NCBI GenBank assembly: GCA_964487745.1
Contig: CAZASG010000016.1
Location: 13,186 to 77,185, forward strand
From: Desulfolinea sp964487745
GTDB taxonomy: Bacteria; Chloroflexota; Anaerolineae; Anaerolineales; Villigracilaceae
Reading direction: 5' to 3'
Length of the DNA stretch: 64,000 nucleotides
The notes under the pieces are model-generated. The model was not told the origin of the DNA, made no database searches, and saw only the letters and a program-made list of their open reading frames with translations. The position numbers and the translations under genes are program-made. Shown here in pieces: positions 7,825 through 16,414 of this stretch; position 1 is the stretch's first letter, and every line of letters begins with the position of its first letter.

Positions 7825-8753
7825 GGGGTCTCCTCTCCCTGCCTTTTTACCTGATAGATGTCGAAATCACGGGCGACATAGGATTCAGGGAAAATCGCCC
7901 GCGCTTCGCGGATAACATCCCGTTCACGATAACGGCGGGAAAGATGGGTCAGGATCAAACGCCTGACCCCGGCTTGCTGCGCCAATTCGGCAGCCTGCCG
8001 CGCCGTAAGGTGGCCGAACTTACGTGCCATTTCGGCATCTTCATCAATATAAGTGGATTCGATGACGAGGGTATCGACTCCGTTAACGGAATCCAGTAAA
8101 TTGTCGGTTCTACCGGCATCCCCGGTAATTGCCAAACTGCTGCCCTTGATAAGGGAACCCAGCACCTCCTCCGGTGCGATCTCGCGCCCGTTCTCCAGGA
8201 TCACGCTTTTGCCTTGCACCAGATCACGGCGTTCCGGCCCGAAGGGGATCCCGAGTTCATCCGCTTTTTCCGCCAAGAATGGACGATGGGATCTCTCTTC
8301 AAAACGATAGCCGAGGCAATCCGGCCCGCGATGGCTAACGGGAAAAGCCGTGATGCTGAATTTCTTCGTTTCAAAAATAATGCCCGGTTTGATCTCGTGT
8401 AAATGTATTTTTGTTTTCGGTTTTTTCCCGGGCCAGACAACACTGTAAAGCAAGTTGCCAAGGCGATCAAGGGTACTGCGACCGCCGTAGATCTCGAGTT
8501 CTTCGATGGCTTCCCAGCGCGTGAGGGTGGAGAGCAAACCACCAAGCCCAAGAATATGATCGAGGTGGCCATGGGTAAGCAGCACGCGGTTAAGCCGCTT
8601 AAAACCCACACCCGCCTGGAGTATTTGGCGTTGGGTGCCTTCGCCGCAATCGACGAGGAAACGATATTCGTCGTATTTGACGATCTGCGAGGAAAGCCCG
8701 CGCCGGATGGATGGGGCTGAAGCGGATGTGCCGAGGAAGATGATTTCGAACAA
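7821..8753 (-). CDS. rnz: ribonuclease Z (tRNA 3' endonuclease)
   Basis: A 310-residue metallo-beta-lactamase-fold nuclease expected to cut the 3' trailer from tRNA precursors. The zinc motif is THGHLDHILGL (about 60-70), a variant of the more usual H-x-H-x-D-H with G-D. Further ligands are seen in FPVSHRGPDC, ITGDAGRTDN and LTHLSRRY near the C-terminus. Length is typical for bacterial RNase Z. The start is a TTG with AGGA upstream (LFEIIFLGTSASAP in literal reading, initiator Met in vivo). Only tRNA-Pro here shows an encoded CCA; the tRNA-Arg lacks it, so 3' processing is needed. Confidence 0.88.
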   Translation of the reverse strand: MFEIIFLGTSASAPSIRRGLSSQIVKYDEYRFLVDCGEGTQRQILQAGVGFKRLNRVLLTHGHLDHILGLGGLLSTLTRWEAIEELEIYGGRSTLDRLGNLLYSVVWPGKKPKTKIHLHEIKPGIIFETKKFSITAFPVSHRGPDCLGYRFEERSHRPFLAEKADELGIPFGPERRDLVQGKSVILENGREIAPEEVLGSLIKGSSLAITGDAGRTDNLLDSVNGVDTLVIESTYIDEDAEMARKFGHLTARQAAELAQQAGVRRLILTHLSRRYRERDVIREARAIFPESYVARDFDIYQVKRQGEETP

Positions 8754-8842
8754 GAGTTATTTCCTGATTAATGGATTTGAAATTGCGGAGATTATTGTAC
8801 CTCGAGTTGGGCATCCCAACGTGAGAGTATGAAAAAAGAACG

Positions 8843-8848
8843 TATAAT
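8843..8848 (+). promoter_or_regulatory. -10 box of the class-V PLP enzyme gene
   Basis: A perfect TATAAT lies 25 nt before the ATG at 8874. It falls downstream of the alternative in-frame ATG at 8829, which supports the later start. No convincing -35 is visible. Confidence 0.6.
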
Positions 8849-8873
8849 CTCTCAAATAAGAAAGGGAAATGCC

Positions 8874-10061
8874 ATGAACTTTGAGATCCAACGTGCCCGC
8901 GAAGAAACACGTGCCAGTGAAGATATCATCCATTTCAATAATGCCGGTGCTTCGCTAATGCCTGCGCCTGTCAGCGATCTGCTGCATGGATATTTACGCT
9001 GGGAAGAATATTATGGCGGCTATGAAACCGCGAATAAATATATTGACCTGCTGGAAAACTTCTATGCAGCCACAGCTAAATTACTACACTGCAAGCCCGA
9101 AGAGATCGCATATGTAGAAAATGCCACCCGCGCCTGGGATATGGCGTTCTATTCCTTCAAATTTAAACCCGGGGATCGCATCCTGACAACGATCGCTGAA
9201 TACGGGAGCAATGTGATCGCCTATAACCAGCAATCCAAACGTTATGGCGTAGAGATCGTCTTTGTTCCGAACGACGAGCATGGTCAAATCGATATCGCTG
9301 CGATGAGGGAGCTGATCGATGAGCGGGTTAAGTTGATCTCGATCACCCATATCCCAACGGGTGGTGGTTTGGTAAATCCTGCTGCAAAAGTAGGTAAGTT
9401 GGCGAAAGCGGCTGGCATCCCTTATTTGCTGGATTCTTGTCAGGGTGTGGGGCATATCCCCCTCAACGTGGATGAACTCGGCTGCGATATTCTCTGCGGC
9501 ACCGGACGAAAATATTTACGCGGCCCACGTGGCACAGGCTTGCTCTATGTCCGAGAGAGCTTGGTCGAAAAACTCGAACCGCCGATTCTTGACCAACACG
9601 CTGCGAAATTGATCTCCCCCACAGAATATAAACTGCGCCCGGACACAAAGCGTTTCGAAAATTGGGAGCAGTATTTTGCAGGCAAAGCCGCACTTGGCAG
9701 AGCCATCGACTACGCCCTTGAATGGGATATCTCCCAAACGCGAGAGCGCATCTACGCGCTGGCAGACAAACTCCGCGCCAAACTCACTGATCTGGATGGG
9801 ATCACTCTCACAGATGAAGGCGTTGAGAAATGCGGCATCGTCACTTTTACAGCAGCGCAGATGGATGCTACATCCATCAAGAAGGCACTCGCTACCGAGA
9901 AGATCAACATTAGCACATCCCAAGGCTCCGGGAATTTGGTGTCCTTCCAGAAGCGCGGGTTGACGGAGGTGGTACGTGCTTCACTACATTACTACAATAC
10001 AGAAGCCGAGATCGATTATTTTCTAACCACGCTGAAGAAGATACTCGGCAATCAATCATGA
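8874..10061 (+). CDS. class-V aminotransferase-fold PLP enzyme
   Basis: A 395-residue fold-type-I PLP enzyme related to SufS/NifS and isopenicillin-N epimerase. Visible features are HFNNAGASLMP near the N-terminus, LLDSCQGVGHIPLNV with the cofactor Asp and Gln, and CGTGRKYLRGPRGTG with the Schiff-base Lys. The segment that holds the reactive Cys of group-II desulfurases reads STSQGSGNLVSF here, so that Cys is missing. A desulfurase role is therefore doubtful, and an epimerase, lyase or aminotransferase role is more likely. The start is set by AGAAAGGGAAAT before ATG 8874 and the TATAAT upstream. Confidence 0.85.
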   Translation: MNFEIQRAREETRASEDIIHFNNAGASLMPAPVSDLLHGYLRWEEYYGGYETANKYIDLLENFYAATAKLLHCKPEEIAYVENATRAWDMAFYSFKFKPGDRILTTIAEYGSNVIAYNQQSKRYGVEIVFVPNDEHGQIDIAAMRELIDERVKLISITHIPTGGGLVNPAAKVGKLAKAAGIPYLLDSCQGVGHIPLNVDELGCDILCGTGRKYLRGPRGTGLLYVRESLVEKLEPPILDQHAAKLISPTEYKLRPDTKRFENWEQYFAGKAALGRAIDYALEWDISQTRERIYALADKLRAKLTDLDGITLTDEGVEKCGIVTFTAAQMDATSIKKALATEKINISTSQGSGNLVSFQKRGLTEVVRASLHYYNTEAEIDYFLTTLKKILGNQS

Positions 10062-10150
10062 TCACTCGTGCGAAAACAGAGTCTATAAAAGACCATTTGT
10101 GCTATACTTTTTCTCAACAAGAAGATGAATTTTCAGTTCACGAGTAGACC

Positions 10151-12403
10151 ATGCCTGTCAAAAAACCACCTGCAAAAAAGAAAAAAGCCCCCGCGAGAAA
10201 ATCGACCAAAGCCAAGTCTTCACGCTCAAAAAAACAACCACCGCCCCAGCTAAATTTCTGGCAGCGGATGTCGATCAATCGCCGCCTGGACCTGGTCGGG
10301 ACAGTTCTGGCGATCCTGGGTTTGTTGACCTTTCTTGCGCTGGCTTCGACAAATCGCAGTCTCGTTGTGGAAGCCTGGGTCATTTTCCTAACGCGCTCTT
10401 TTGGTTGGGCACGTTGGGTCTTCCCGGCAGGGCTCATCCTGATCGGTGTCTGGCTCGTCGTCCGAAACCAGGAGAGCATTCCACATATCTCCGTCGAACG
10501 CGTGACAGGCGTGGTCTTTTTATTCTTTTGGTTGCTCACGATCCTGCAGCTTTTCACCGTCGACCCGGCTTATAAAGTCACATTTGAAGAAGGCGCCATC
10601 GGCGGAGGTTATTTCGGCGCATTATTTATGCGTGCCATCTGGACGGGGCTCGGTAAGCTAGGGGCAGGCGTTATCCTGCTGGCCTGGTTCCTGATCGGCA
10701 TGACGTTGACCCTCGATATGTCCGTCCGTGAGTTTTTCGCACGTGTGACACCGCCTTTCGTTATCGTATTTGAAGTCTGGCAGGAACGTATCGCCGAGAT
10801 GCTGGCTGCTCGCCGCGCACAAAAGGATATTCCTCCTGTACAAATGAACGGCTACACGCCCGTTGAAGGGGAAGAAGGAAAAAGCGAAACTGCTCCCCCT
10901 GACGCTGTTGAAACCATCGAATGGATACTCCCGCCCATCAGTGAGATTCTCGATTCAGGCGCAGCCCCCACTCTGAATGAAGACTTTGTTAATCAGCGCG
11001 CCCTGCTGATCGAAGAAACCCTCGAATCCTTTGGCGCACCGGTCAAGATCATTGAGATCAATCGCGGTCCCACAGTGACACAATTTGGTGTTGAGCCCGG
11101 TTTCCTCGAAAGCCGCAAAGGGAAAACGCGCGTGCGTGTCAACAAGATTACCTCCCTTGCAGATGATCTCGCCCTTGCGTTGGCAGCTTCCCAAATTCGT
11201 ATCCAGGCACCTGTTCCCGGCAAAGGCTATATCGGCATCGAAGTCCCCAATGAAGAAATGACCCTCGTCGCTTTGCGTGACATCCTTGAAAGCGACAGCT
11301 ACAATGCTGAAAAGATGCCGCTTGGTTTCGCCCTTGGGCGCGACGTGGCAGGTTACCCTCAAGTGGCTGACCTGACCGCCATGCCCCATATGCTTATCGC
11401 AGGCACGACCGGCTCCGGTAAATCAGTCTGTATCAATTCCATTCTTACCTCTTTCCTGCTCAACAACTCCCCTGAAGATCTGCGGCTTGTTCTGGTTGAT
11501 CCCAAACGTGTTGAACTGACCGGCTACAATGGCATTCCGCATTTGCTCGCACCCGTCGTGGTCGAAACCGAGCGAGTAGTCGGCGCCTTGCAATGGATGA
11601 CACGCGAAATGGATAAGCGCTACCATGAATTCTCACAAACTGGCGCGCGTAATATCGCCGAATACAACGCCCGCATGGAAGCACAGGGCGGCAAAAAATT
11701 CCCCTTCCTTGTTATCGTCATAGATGAGTTGGCAGATCTAATGATGATCGCCCCCACCGAAACAGAAAGCGCCATCACTCGTTTAGCGCAACTCGCCCGC
11801 GCCACAGGGATTCATATGATCCTCGCCACCCAGCGTCCCTCTGTAGATGTGGTCACAGGCCTCATCAAAGCCAACTTCCCGGCTCGCATCGCCTTTGCAG
11901 TTGCTTCCGGTACCGATAGTCGAGTCATTCTCGATCAGCCCGGCGCTGAACGCCTGCTTGGACGGGGCGACATGCTCTACCAGGCACCGGATGCCCCTTC
12001 AGCAGCCCGTCTGCAGGGTGTCTTCGTTTCCGATTTAGAGACCAATCGCCTGGTCGAATTTTGGCGTATCCAAAACGGGCAGGAGAGCGCTTATGCCATG
12101 TCTGGGGAACAGATGAGCAAACCCTACAACGGCGTCCCGCTCAAACAGGTCGAGATGTTCGAAGAGGAAATGAATGCCGCCAAGAAGATTGATCCCCTCT
12201 TCGACGAAGCCGTCGACATCGTCCGCAGACAGGGGCGCGCCTCCGTATCCATGCTGCAACGCAAACTGCGCATCGGCTATACCCGCGCCTCCCGCCTCGT
12301 CGATGCGATGGAAGATGAAGGCATCGTCGGTCCCCCCACCGGTGGAACCGGCGTCCGCGACGTACTCGATTACGGCAAAGCCGCTCCCCCTGCAGAGGGG
12401 TGA
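10151..12403 (+). CDS. ftsK: FtsK/SpoIIIE DNA translocase
   Basis: A 750-residue septum-anchored, ATP-driven pump that moves chromosomal DNA during division. A Lys-rich cytosolic N-terminus (residues 1-35) is followed by four transmembrane helices, about 50-68, 88-106, 119-137 and 172-190. A short linker leads to the alpha/beta motor with Walker A GTTGSGKSV near residue 418, Walker B FLVIVIDELADLM near 520 and RLAQLARATGIHMILATQRPS. The C-terminal gamma winged helix (about 680-745) contains RKLRIGYTRASRLVDAMEDEGIVG as partial blocks, which reads KOPS-like sites. The gene is monocistronic and convergent with the phosphoesterase gene 16 nt downstream. A TATACT box lies at 10103. Confidence 0.95.
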   Translation: MPVKKPPAKKKKAPARKSTKAKSSRSKKQPPPQLNFWQRMSINRRLDLVGTVLAILGLLTFLALASTNRSLVVEAWVIFLTRSFGWARWVFPAGLILIGVWLVVRNQESIPHISVERVTGVVFLFFWLLTILQLFTVDPAYKVTFEEGAIGGGYFGALFMRAIWTGLGKLGAGVILLAWFLIGMTLTLDMSVREFFARVTPPFVIVFEVWQERIAEMLAARRAQKDIPPVQMNGYTPVEGEEGKSETAPPDAVETIEWILPPISEILDSGAAPTLNEDFVNQRALLIEETLESFGAPVKIIEINRGPTVTQFGVEPGFLESRKGKTRVRVNKITSLADDLALALAASQIRIQAPVPGKGYIGIEVPNEEMTLVALRDILESDSYNAEKMPLGFALGRDVAGYPQVADLTAMPHMLIAGTTGSGKSVCINSILTSFLLNNSPEDLRLVLVDPKRVELTGYNGIPHLLAPVVVETERVVGALQWMTREMDKRYHEFSQTGARNIAEYNARMEAQGGKKFPFLVIVIDELADLMMIAPTETESAITRLAQLARATGIHMILATQRPSVDVVTGLIKANFPARIAFAVASGTDSRVILDQPGAERLLGRGDMLYQAPDAPSAARLQGVFVSDLETNRLVEFWRIQNGQESAYAMSGEQMSKPYNGVPLKQVEMFEEEMNAAKKIDPLFDEAVDIVRRQGRASVSMLQRKLRIGYTRASRLVDAMEDEGIVGPPTGGTGVRDVLDYGKAAPPAEG

Positions 12404-12419
12404 TATGATGGCAAAACAT

Positions 12420-13292
12420 CTAATCGTTCAAATTGATATGATAAGCCCTATGAGAATATTCCCGCCAATCACATTTCTCAAAATATTCTGCTAATAAATC
12501 CTTACTTGAAGGTTCATTGGGATAATTGATAGCTTTCCAACGGAGAAATCCCAATTGGGGGCGAGCAGTTCTATAAACTTCCAAGACTAATTGTCCAAAG
12601 ACCCCACACTCTTCGACAAAACCCAAGCGTTCAAATTCTCGAAATATAGGTTCATAATCAAAAGCTACTCTCCTAAAAGCAGGGGACCATCCCTGTTCAT
12701 TTCCTTCGAGAATCATATAACTGGCAGTAAATAAACCATCCAGAGGAACTCCAACAGCACCAGGATTCATTAAGTGCCATTTATCGGATTTACGATCAAG
12801 AGGTAAGTGTGTGTGACCTGCTATCAAAGTATTGTCATCAACCTCGTTCAACAATTCTGTAATCTCTTCATCTGTCAATGTATGATGAAGGGAAGACCAA
12901 GGGCTCTGGGGAGTACCGTGTACAATTCGAAGTGTTGGAGCGTCAGAGAATCGCAAGGTAAGGCTGTCAGGCCACGCCGCTATAATATTTTTCGATTCGG
13001 TATCTAGTTGACGATTCAGCCATGGCGGGATGGGATATTCAACAGCATTATTCCATTCTTGCGGAGCACGAGGAGTAGCATAATCCAGTAAAAAGAGTTC
13101 ACCATTTCCTCGAATAACTGCCCAATTGTTTTCAACGACACGTTCTACAACCTGATGATTGAAAGGCCCAAAATTTATCACATCTCCGGCTACAATAACA
13201 TGGTCAACATCAAATTTAGAGAAATCTTCAACAACAGCCTCAAGCGCAGGAAGATTCGCATGAATATCAGAAAGAACCGCAAGCCTAGTCAT
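12420..13292 (-). CDS. calcineurin-like metallophosphoesterase
   Basis: A 290-residue phosphoesterase with the five metal motifs: SDIHANLPAL (D-x-H), VAGDVINFGPFN (G-D), RGNGELFL (G-N-x-E instead of the usual G-N-H-D/E), IVHGTPQSPW and AGHTHLPLD (G-H-x-H). It resembles the YfcE/PrpE branch, whose members are phosphodiesterases or protein/Ap4A phosphatases. GGAGG lies 10 nt before the ATG. The gene is AT-richer than FtsK and GalE-type neighbours. The altered GNGE motif may tune metal choice. Substrate unknown. Confidence 0.85.
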   Translation of the reverse strand: MTRLAVLSDIHANLPALEAVVEDFSKFDVDHVIVAGDVINFGPFNHQVVERVVENNWAVIRGNGELFLLDYATPRAPQEWNNAVEYPIPPWLNRQLDTESKNIIAAWPDSLTLRFSDAPTLRIVHGTPQSPWSSLHHTLTDEEITELLNEVDDNTLIAGHTHLPLDRKSDKWHLMNPGAVGVPLDGLFTASYMILEGNEQGWSPAFRRVAFDYEPIFREFERLGFVEECGVFGQLVLEVYRTARPQLGFLRWKAINYPNEPSSKDLLAEYFEKCDWREYSHRAYHINLND

Positions 13293-13324
13293 AATTGTAA
13301 AACCTCCTAGAAATCATACTTCTT

Positions 13325-13825
13325 TTACTTGACTGCTACTAAATAGTTGAAAAAATCATTCAGCAACTCATTAAACCCATATCCTATCGGCAGAGAACTC
13401 AATTCATTCTTGCCAAAGAATTCCAAAGCCTGCCCTTCCCCCAGAACCATCTCGTCCGCTTTTTCTTGCGTTTTGCCGATATATATATACTGCTCTACAG
13501 TGGGATAACCCTCAACAACACGTTTGTACATCTTCCAATGTGATAATTCTTCCCGCAAACCTGTTTCCTCAAACAGCTCACGCATTGCAGCCTCTTGGTG
13601 ATCTTCTCCGGGGTCAACAACACCGCCCGGCAATGTCCAATGATTTGCAAAAGAGATTTTAGGGTTGTCATCACGCAATTGAAGCAAAACTTCATTACGC
13701 TCATTGGTAATAATGATTGCCACCGTTTGCGGGTCAGGGATCAACCCCGCTTCCCATTTTCTTTTTAGCTCTTTAACCCATTCCTGATATTCTTCAGGGT
13801 CAGTTGGATGTGCTCTCTCAGACAT
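13325..13825 (-). CDS. Nudix hydrolase
   Basis: A 166-residue Nudix protein that should hydrolyse a nucleoside diphosphate linked to another group. The complete Nudix box GGVVDPGEDHQEAAMRELFEETGL (given as GGVVDPGE and RELFEETGL blocks at about residues 65-90) follows G-x5-E-x7-R-E-U-x-E-E-x-G-U. The start at MSERAH was chosen because GGAGG stands 7 nt upstream; the longer frame would translate the ribosome site. A terminator hairpin ends just 13 nt before that site, so expression may depend on read-through from the kinase gene. Confidence 0.85.
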   Translation of the reverse strand: MSERAHPTDPEEYQEWVKELKRKWEAGLIPDPQTVAIIITNERNEVLLQLRDDNPKISFANHWTLPGGVVDPGEDHQEAAMRELFEETGLREELSHWKMYKRVVEGYPTVEQYIYIGKTQEKADEMVLGEGQALEFFGKNELSSLPIGYGFNELLNDFFNYLVAVK

Positions 13826-13840
13826 TGATTTCCTCCACAA

Positions 13841-13874
13841 AAAAAGACTTCCGAAGTCTCCAAGACTTCGGAAG
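13841..13874 (-). terminator. intrinsic terminator after the Ser/Thr kinase gene
   Basis: A perfect 12-bp stem, CTTCCGAAGTCT (13848-13859) with AGACTTCGGAAG (13863-13874), has a 3-nt loop and a seven-base T-run on the minus strand. GGAGG of the next gene follows directly. Confidence 0.88.
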
Positions 13875-13888
13875 CTTATCGTTCTTGG

Positions 13889-15988
13889 TTACTGCGCCGG
13901 TCTCAACGCAAATTGCGGGCTTTCTTTGCGATTTCTGAAGAAACCCTCTGGCATCTCGATCGGCGTATAAGTCGCGCCAGTGCCTAATGTACCGAAACGC
14001 AAATAGTAGATCTCGATCTCAGCCTCCGCCCCCAAGGCAATATCCTGAAACGCGACCAGAAAATGACTGCCATCGGGGCTCCAGCTTGCATCTCGATAAC
14101 AACATATTTTCCCAGTCGGGTCCAGTTGTTCAGGCTTATGCGAGCTTGCATTATAAGCATAGAAATAACCAAACCCATCATTACGCTTATTCGTTGCCAA
14201 GAGGAAGAGATCACGACCGTCCCAATCCATTGTTGGAATGATCGGCGAAGTTCTATTATAGCCACTCATTGTAAAGCGCTCTGCTGGGAACTCATCCAAG
14301 CGGTCATAAACCGGCTCTTCCTCCTCACAGCGCGTAATATCCATAATACGGATCGTATCTACCTGAACTCCGCCAGATGCCCCCAAGAAAACGATAGCCA
14401 ACTGCTCTTCATTGCTTGACCAACGCACATCTTTTACCGGCACTTCTCTAAAAGAACAACGCTTTGCATCAACCAGATCATTATAGTCACGAATATCTTT
14501 GAAAGCTTCCAGATCAAAAGGCATGATAAACAATTCACGGTTAAAGCTGAGCGCAAGTTGCTCACCACTTGGTGAAACCCGGAAGCCTTCAAAATACTCG
14601 GAATACTCGAAACAGGTCACCACATCCACACGGTCGGCTTCGGTGTCCATCGTCTGGATGCACTTCCCGACCAAATAGATGAGCGTCTTTCCATCTGGCA
14701 GCCATTGCAGCTTCTCTTTTTCAGAGCCATCGGTCGTCAACTGGACGAGTTCACTGCCATCCAGATTCATCATCCAAACATCGTTATTACCGATAAAAGC
14801 AATTTTGTCTGCGCCACCGAAGACCGGAACAGATGGTGTCGGTTCTGCTGTTGGGGATGGCTCAACCGTCGGGACCACTTCCACTGTTGGGGATGCGGGG
14901 GGAGGAGCAACTTCCGTGGCAGTAGATGCCGAAACGACCTCGATCGTTGGGCTGGGCGTTTGCCCCGGAGCACTGGACGGAAAAATGAAATTGCTGAGGA
15001 AACCCATCCCGCCCAGCAGCGCTGCGACCACGACAATCCCCACAATAACTACAGGGAGAACCCAACTTCGTTTCTTCTTTGCAGAAGCTCCTTTAGCCCC
15101 TCGTCTCGAAATTCTGGTTCTGCCCACAAGTGTTTTGGGCTCGATCATCTTGCCATCATATGCCAGCGCATTGAGCGCTTCCGCCAATTCAGCTGCGGTC
15201 TGAAAACGCTCATCCGGCTCTTTTGCCATGGCATGATAGATGAACGTGCTGGCGCCAGCAGGCAGATCGGCGTTGTCTTCCAGAATATCAGGGGTGGGGT
15301 CGGTGATATGTTTGACCGCCATGCTCATGGGCGTGTCCCCCTCAAAGGGGCGTGTGCCTGTCAGCATACGGTAGATGATCGCGCCGAGGGCATAAACATC
15401 GCTGCGTCCATCCACTTTCAGCCCGCGTGCCTGTTCTGGGCTCATATAAGCGGGTGTGCCGATAATGGCACTGCCCGTCACGTTGGTTTGCGAATCGCTC
15501 ATTTTGGCAATGCCAAAATCCGAAAGATAGGGCTGGCTGCTGCGGTCAAAGAGGATGTTAGCAGGTTTCAGGTCACGGTGGATGATACCGCGTCGATGTG
15601 CTTCGTCGAGGGCGGGGGCGATGGCGTTGATGATACGGGCCGCTTCTTTCAAGTTGAGTTCGCCCTTAGCGAGCAAGTCTGCAAGGGAGCCACCCTTCAT
15701 GTAACGCATGACAAAATAGGGCAACCCATCTGCTTCACCTACATCATATACCGGCACAATCGCAGGATGTTCTAGTGCTGCAATGATCTTCGCTTCACGA
15801 TGGAAACGCACACTGAATTGCGGATCGTGCAAAAACTCGGCTGGCAAAACCTTGACTGCGACTTCGCGCTCAAAACGCTCATCGTAGCCAAGATAAACAG
15901 TCGCCATGCCACCACGCCCTAATTCGGACTTGATCTCATAGCGATCGACTTTTTGGGGTTGCTTGGGGCTTTTTACGGTTTCATCCAC
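13889..15988 (-). CDS. PknB-like Ser/Thr protein kinase with C-terminal beta-propeller-like domain
   Basis: A 699-residue membrane-anchored eukaryotic-type kinase. The kinase domain (about 16-275) has GRGGMATVY, the VAVK Lys46, HRDLKPAN (137-144), DFG (157-159) and GTPAYMSPEQ. A Lys/Arg-rich stretch (about 280-305) precedes one transmembrane helix (about 308-335), then a Pro/Thr-rich linker (SPTVEVVPTVEPSPTAEP). The extracytoplasmic part (about 390-699) contains TolB/WD40-like units such as IAFIGNNDVWMMNLDGSEL and DASWSPDGSHFLVAF. In place of PASTA repeats it therefore senses through a propeller. No cognate phosphatase is adjacent. Its own terminator follows. Confidence 0.92.
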   Translation of the reverse strand: MDETVKSPKQPQKVDRYEIKSELGRGGMATVYLGYDERFEREVAVKVLPAEFLHDPQFSVRFHREAKIIAALEHPAIVPVYDVGEADGLPYFVMRYMKGGSLADLLAKGELNLKEAARIINAIAPALDEAHRRGIIHRDLKPANILFDRSSQPYLSDFGIAKMSDSQTNVTGSAIIGTPAYMSPEQARGLKVDGRSDVYALGAIIYRMLTGTRPFEGDTPMSMAVKHITDPTPDILEDNADLPAGASTFIYHAMAKEPDERFQTAAELAEALNALAYDGKMIEPKTLVGRTRISRRGAKGASAKKKRSWVLPVVIVGIVVVAALLGGMGFLSNFIFPSSAPGQTPSPTIEVVSASTATEVAPPPASPTVEVVPTVEPSPTAEPTPSVPVFGGADKIAFIGNNDVWMMNLDGSELVQLTTDGSEKEKLQWLPDGKTLIYLVGKCIQTMDTEADRVDVVTCFEYSEYFEGFRVSPSGEQLALSFNRELFIMPFDLEAFKDIRDYNDLVDAKRCSFREVPVKDVRWSSNEEQLAIVFLGASGGVQVDTIRIMDITRCEEEEPVYDRLDEFPAERFTMSGYNRTSPIIPTMDWDGRDLFLLATNKRNDGFGYFYAYNASSHKPEQLDPTGKICCYRDASWSPDGSHFLVAFQDIALGAEAEIEIYYLRFGTLGTGATYTPIEMPEGFFRNRKESPQFALRPAQ

Positions 15989-16088
15989 GATATTCTTCCT
16001 GATTTCTATGCTATCTATTTTTGGAGTGATTTTATCATCTTTCAGAAACTTGGCGTGAAAGTTCAGGAATGCTATAATGCCAGCGCAT

Positions 16089-16162
16089 GCCCCGGTAGCT
16101 CAATAGGATAGAGCAATCGCCTCCTAAGCGATAGGTTGCGGGTTCAACTCCCGCCTGGGGCA
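16089..16162 (+). tRNA. tRNA-Arg (anticodon CCT)
   Basis: A full cloverleaf is visible: acceptor GCCCCGG with CTGGGGC (one G-U pair), D-arm with TAGCTCAATAGGATAGAGCA, anticodon stem ATCGC/GCGAT around loop CTCCTAA (anticodon CCT, reads AGG), and T-arm GCGGGTTCAACTCCCGC. The discriminator is A. CCA is not encoded. Confidence 0.95.
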
Positions 16163-16242
16163 CTATTTTTTTTTAGTTCCGATAAAGATTCTTTTTTGCG
16201 AAGACTTTACAAAAATGTTAATCTATTTCTAATGCTAAGGGC

Positions 16243-16271
16243 TTGCTTTTTCTCCCTACATCGTGTATTAT
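16243..16271 (+). promoter_or_regulatory. promoter of the candidate small RNA
   Basis: TTGCTT (16243-16248) and TATTAT (16266-16271) are separated by exactly 17 nt. The predicted transcription start is about 16278, the first base of the long hairpin. Confidence 0.65.
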
Positions 16272-16277
16272 ATTGAC

Positions 16278-16366
16278 AGCAAACGTTTGGGTGCCCCCCT
16301 CACCCAGGCGTTTGCTGCTTAAGTAGACATTTTCAAAAAATCCGCTGTTTCTAGCGGGTTTTTTTC
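16278..16366 (+). ncRNA. candidate small RNA with C-rich loop
   Basis: An intergenic unit of about 88 nt with its own promoter. The 5' hairpin pairs AGCAAACG (16278-16285) with CGTTTGCT (16309-16316), continues through two G-U pairs and TGGGTG/CACCCA, and closes on the 7-nt loop CCCCCCT: 16 pairs without a bulge. A short A/T-rich single-stranded linker follows, then CCGCT/AGCGG and seven T's (16342-16365). Nothing is encoded and no known RNA family is recognised. A C-run in a loop could pair with G-rich Shine-Dalgarno sequences (inference). Confidence 0.65.
16342..16365 (+). terminator. intrinsic terminator of the candidate small RNA
   Basis: CCGCT (16342-16346) pairs with AGCGG (16353-16357) around GTTTCT, followed by G and seven T's. 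Confidence 0.75.
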
Positions 16367-16373
16367 TTAAAGA

Positions 16374-16407
16374 AAACTTCCGAATTTTTTAGAAAATTCG
16401 GAAGTTT
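16374..16407 (-). terminator. intrinsic terminator of dnaK
   Basis: A 15-bp perfect stem (16374-16388 with 16393-16407) has a 4-nt loop. It lies 7 nt beyond the dnaK stop codon. Confidence 0.85.
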
Positions 16408-16414
16408 TGTATTT

